The translations under genes and the position numbers were made by a program. DNA of 64,000 nt. It comes from Volvariella volvacea V23 (lineage: Eukaryota > Basidiomycota > Agaricomycetes > Agaricales > Pluteaceae). This document shows, piece after piece, positions 61,401 to 64,000 of the stretch. Every line of letters starts with the position of its first letter. The stretch's first letter is position 1. The notes beneath the pieces were generated by a model. It was given only the letters and a program-made list of their open reading frames with translations. It made no database searches and had not been told where the DNA came from. The stretch spans positions 2,121,428-2,185,427 of the forward strand of contig KB722736.1 in the NCBI GenBank assembly GCA_000349905.1, read 5' to 3'.

Positions 61401-63048
61401 TCAGTTTGCGATACTGTGGACGGAGCTGATGTAATTGCAGGCGACTGTGTCGTTGTGATTGGGCCCTTAGAATCTGCTGTAGATGCACTATTCCTGCTGC
61501 TTTGCGGTGTGGGAGGTATTGGTGGCTCTGCTTGCATTGCGGTCTGTATAGCTCTATTGATTGCAGAGGCAACTGAACTAGGCACTGATTCCAGTTCACT
61601 GATAACATCTGAGTGGGCAGCGGAATCGATTGGCTGTGCTGATCTTGTAGATGGTCTGACTACAGGGTATGTCTTGATTGATCCTGTTACGGTGAGCCCA
61701 GAGCCCCGTGTGCTTTCGCTCTTCGTGCTGGCAGACCTGGCGCTCGCAAGAGATGACAATTTGGATTTCTTTGGCGGAACAGGCGGTGGTTGGTCCGCCT
61801 CAGGGGGGTTAGCAGAGGACACAACCTCCGGAATTTCGGGTATCTCATCACTATCTGGCACCGGTACACTTGGTGGACGGTAATGGGTAGGAGATGGGGT
61901 TCGTGATGGAGAGGATCTATTAGAGGGCGCTGGTTCGTAGATTGACATTCTATGCAGAGCAGATGCGGAGGGTGAAGGCGGGATGGCATTGGGATCTAGG
62001 GGTTGTTCACGAAGCGACTGTTGGGCTATCAATGTATTTGGTATATTGAGGCATTGTCAGAATAAGGTGAGTCTCACCAATCACTCGTCCGTATGAAGAG
62101 ACAGAGCTCTCTGGTCTGTGGTATGGATCTGTTTGTGTCCTCTCTGTCCGTTCCGAAATGACACTGAGGGGACGACGAGAAGGAAGTGGTTGCATGGATT
62201 GAATAGTGGAAGCGTAATCCTCCTGATCCTGATTTATCCCCAGCTGTTGCATTCGTTGTTGAGCCAAATGAATTAACGGCATGCGTGGAAGTACAGGCTC
62301 CGTTTGAGTAGACCCGCTAGACGAACTACTAGACAACAATAGGTTGCTCTGAGTGCTACCGCTGGAAGAATCCTGTTGTTCGAACGGGATTGGCGGCAGG
62401 TGATGGCCAAAATGAGGGCCTAAGATCGAGGGCAAGGGTTGAGCTTCAAATGTAACAAGCAAAAGGCGATGGAAGGAATATGAGAAGATGCACCTTCTCG
62501 CCTCGGCGACATTCCTTTAGGAGCGACACAGCGCGCATGGGGGTTGTTGCAAGCACCACAACGACAGAATACTCCAAAAGGAAGAAAAGAGGTAGATATA
62601 TAAAAAAGGTAACGTTCCCTCACCTTTCTGTTCCCTCCTTTCCCGTTCGTCTGAGGATGCATGTAGGCGCAATAGCGAATATGTTGCATGGATCACATAC
62701 CAAATGCCCATCTTATGGTCGACTCGACATTAAAATACCATTCCCAAAGCCTGTCCTTGAGCTCCTGGTCAGAAAGCCCAGAGGTTTGGGCATCACCAAT
62801 AACTTTTCGAACTTGTTCGAGGGACTCGTCAAGCTGAACTGTAGAGCACTTATGAGAATGGGAGCAATATAACCCAGGATGGCGGCTGACTATATTGATC
62901 CGGTGTAATTTCGTCCTCTCCGCCATCGGATAGTGCATCGTCTTCCAATTCAGCTGGGAAGATGCAAACAGTTTGATCACGGGCGCCATCGACATTAGTG
63001 GTGCTCACCATTGATATCCAGCTTTCTAAAATCCCTGTGTCTAGACAT
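58413..63048 (-). CDS. HBS1: Ribosome-rescue GTPase Hbs1 (HBS1/SKI7 type), long form
   Basis: An eRF3/EF1A-like GTPase that works with Dom34/Pelota on stalled ribosomes. Fourteen exons: 63048-63009, 62953-62891, 62838-62701, 62650-62624, 62514-62494, 62443-62078, 62025-60619, 60500-60135, 60083-59918, 59867-59603, 59551-59353, 59297-59124, 59052-58853 and 58793-58413; 1270 residues, in phase. The HBS1 N-terminal domain (~30-80) has ESLEQVRKVIGDAQTSGLSD and LWEWYFNVESTIRWAF. A ~650-residue Ser/Pro-rich linker follows, with PPPVPPKKSKL and FDEPSPDDIVFNARRG near the end of exon 7. GTPase motifs are G1 GHVDAGKST (~810), GITMD, G3 DAPGH and G4 NKLD; the C-terminal barrels end in ELFSVNKDMGRILIRRGGET. 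The linker is far longer than in yeast Hbs1. It is divergent from RIM1. Confidence 0.95.
60501..60618 (-). promoter_or_regulatory. HBS1 intron 7 with an early in-frame stop
   Basis: A 118-nt GT-AG intron just before the basic segment that leads into the GTPase. If not removed, translation adds Ser-Lys and stops at TAG (60613-60611), giving a ~689-residue protein without the GTPase. HBS1/SKI7 genes in other eukaryotes make such a short isoform by alternative splicing; use here is inference. Confidence 0.4.
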
Positions 63049-63212
63049 TGTTAAGCTCGATCGACGCTTCGAGGCGCGATGGGAAGCACGGATAGGGACG
63101 AAGTCTAACTCCCAGACGTCTGGGTCCCTTAACCCAAACAAGCACAAATACATCTCACCCTAATTTACTTCTGCCGCTCAGCACTCAACTTTTCTCAAGT
63201 CTACGATTCACT
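63049..63212. promoter_or_regulatory. 164-bp bidirectional promoter, HBS1 / RIM1
   Basis: A short divergent spacer. It contains an inverted CCCAGACGTCTGGG palindrome at about 63111-63124, a perfect 14-bp dyad with an ACGT core, a plausible bZIP-type site. Confidence 0.45.
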
Positions 63213-63868
63213 ATGTTGACTACATTGAGAGCTGCTTCCCAAAGAACTGGCCTCCGCGTACGGCATTTTATCTGATATTCTCACACGACTCACAAGGCTT
63301 TACAACTACAGGCCTTTTCGACAACCCCGACACGCTCAGCTGACCTTGCAAAACTTGTTCTCATTGGCAACCTAGCGCGAGAACCGGAGGCAAAGGTGAC
63401 CAAAACAGATAAGGAATACGTTGTGTACGCGTCTCAGCTCCGCAATATGCAATTGATTGCTCACAATCCTCTGTTCTGCAGGTATACTGTCGCCACACAT
63501 AACTTCCCTCCACCTCCACCTGATGCCAACGGAGGTATGTTAATGAATCCTTGAACGGGCATTTCATTCATTGCCGCGAACAGAACGACGTTCTGCTGGT
63601 ACCACCTGGCATCGTATCCTCTCGTTCCAAGAACCTGCAAACCGATATCTACAAACGCTCCAAAAGGGTTCTAAAGTTTATGTAGAGGCCGCGTTCGAGT
63701 TGCGTGAACCCGAGCCTGGTGCAGATCCAAGTACACCACAGGGACAACGTCAAATATTTTTGAGGCATGGTACGCAGTATATATATATTTGCATTTAACA
63801 CGTCCACTGACATAATTCCGGCAGAACAAATACGAGTACTTAATCCCCCTCACCGTAATGAGGAGTGA
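63213..63868 (+). CDS. RIM1: Mitochondrial single-stranded DNA-binding protein
   Basis: Coats single-stranded mitochondrial DNA during replication; an OB-fold homotetramer. Five exons: 63213-63257, 63312-63424, 63482-63534, 63584-63769 and 63825-63868; introns of 49-57 nt; 146 residues, in phase. The presequence is MLTTLRAASQRTGLRAFSTT. The OB fold shows KLVLIGNLAREPEAKVTKTD, YVVYTVATHNF, TTWHRILSFQEPANRYLQTL, QKGSKVYVEAAFELREPEPG and QRQIFLRHEQIRVL. A nearer acceptor at 63296 would add five residues with a 39-nt intron; the 54-nt intron fits this genome better. Confidence 0.93.
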
Positions 63869-64000
63869 TTTAGGCCAAAGTTTCGATACTTATTAAACTG
63901 GTATGCACAACCTAATATGCCCCAACTCGTTGATACTGCTTGATAATATATGAGGTTAATTCGGAGATTGGGGTCTGTGGGCCTCGCTTGGTCCAACATC
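63869..64000. other. Window end, 3' flank of RIM1
   Basis: 132 bp, no gene visible. Confidence 0.4.

Noticed and set aside
63258..63296. 39-nt first intron of RIM1
   Set aside because: A second acceptor at 63311 gives a 54-nt intron and a cleaner presequence (LRAFSTT), matching intron sizes elsewhere in the window.

Overview
The window reads as nuclear DNA of a filamentous basidiomycete, most likely an Agaricomycete. Nearly every gene is broken by many short introns, mostly 47-95 nt with GT..AG ends and CTNA-type branch points. Introns account for most breaks in the reading frames, intergenic spaces are a few hundred bases, and the recognisable proteins are fungal. I rebuilt exon structures by hand from splice signals and family conservation. 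For almost all genes the joined exons sum to a whole number of codons, which is an internal check. None of this was confirmed by RNA or a database search.

Layout, left to right: KCS1 inositol-pyrophosphate kinase (-); a 1-kb CpG-free segment fused in frame to an unknown protein gene (+); an FHA-forkhead transcription factor (-) head to head with an MTP18/MTFP1 homologue (+); eIF2B-delta GCD2 (-) head to head with the nuclear exonuclease RAT1 (+, 15 exons); an unknown proline-rich protein interrupted by a 100-N assembly gap (-); SEC22 (-) / MPO1-like (+); a short-chain dehydrogenase with very small exons (-); an unknown Ser/Pro-rich protein (-) / dUTPase (+); GatC-like (-) / mitoribosomal mS34-like (+), 86 bp apart; three M43 metalloprotease copies in tandem (-), the first 5'-truncated; an Atg37/ACBD5-like acyl-CoA-binding membrane protein (+); glutathione-dependent formaldehyde dehydrogenase (-) / VFA1 (+); an unknown 1145-aa protein (+); proteasome alpha6 (+); COX15 (-) / BolA3 (+); an EFM6/METTL21-like methyltransferase (-) / F-box protein (+); an AMPK-type CBM48 protein (+); HBS1 (-) / mitochondrial single-strand-binding protein RIM1 (+).

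The genes are mostly housekeeping and not one pathway. A recurring theme is divergent pairs that probably share promoters, several with one or both products in mitochondria: GatC/mS34, COX15/BolA3, FKH/MTP18 and HBS1/RIM1. RNA quality control is represented by RAT1 and HBS1, and translation control by GCD2.

I did not find a convincing new defence, mobile or biosynthetic system. The observations most worth a second look are the sharply bounded CpG-depleted block that supplies the N-terminus of an open frame (6205-7221), the stop codon just inside HBS1 intron 7 that would yield a GTPase-less Ski7-like product, start-codon-only first exons in two genes, an in-frame GC-AG intron in RAT1, and exons of 10-17 nt in four genes.
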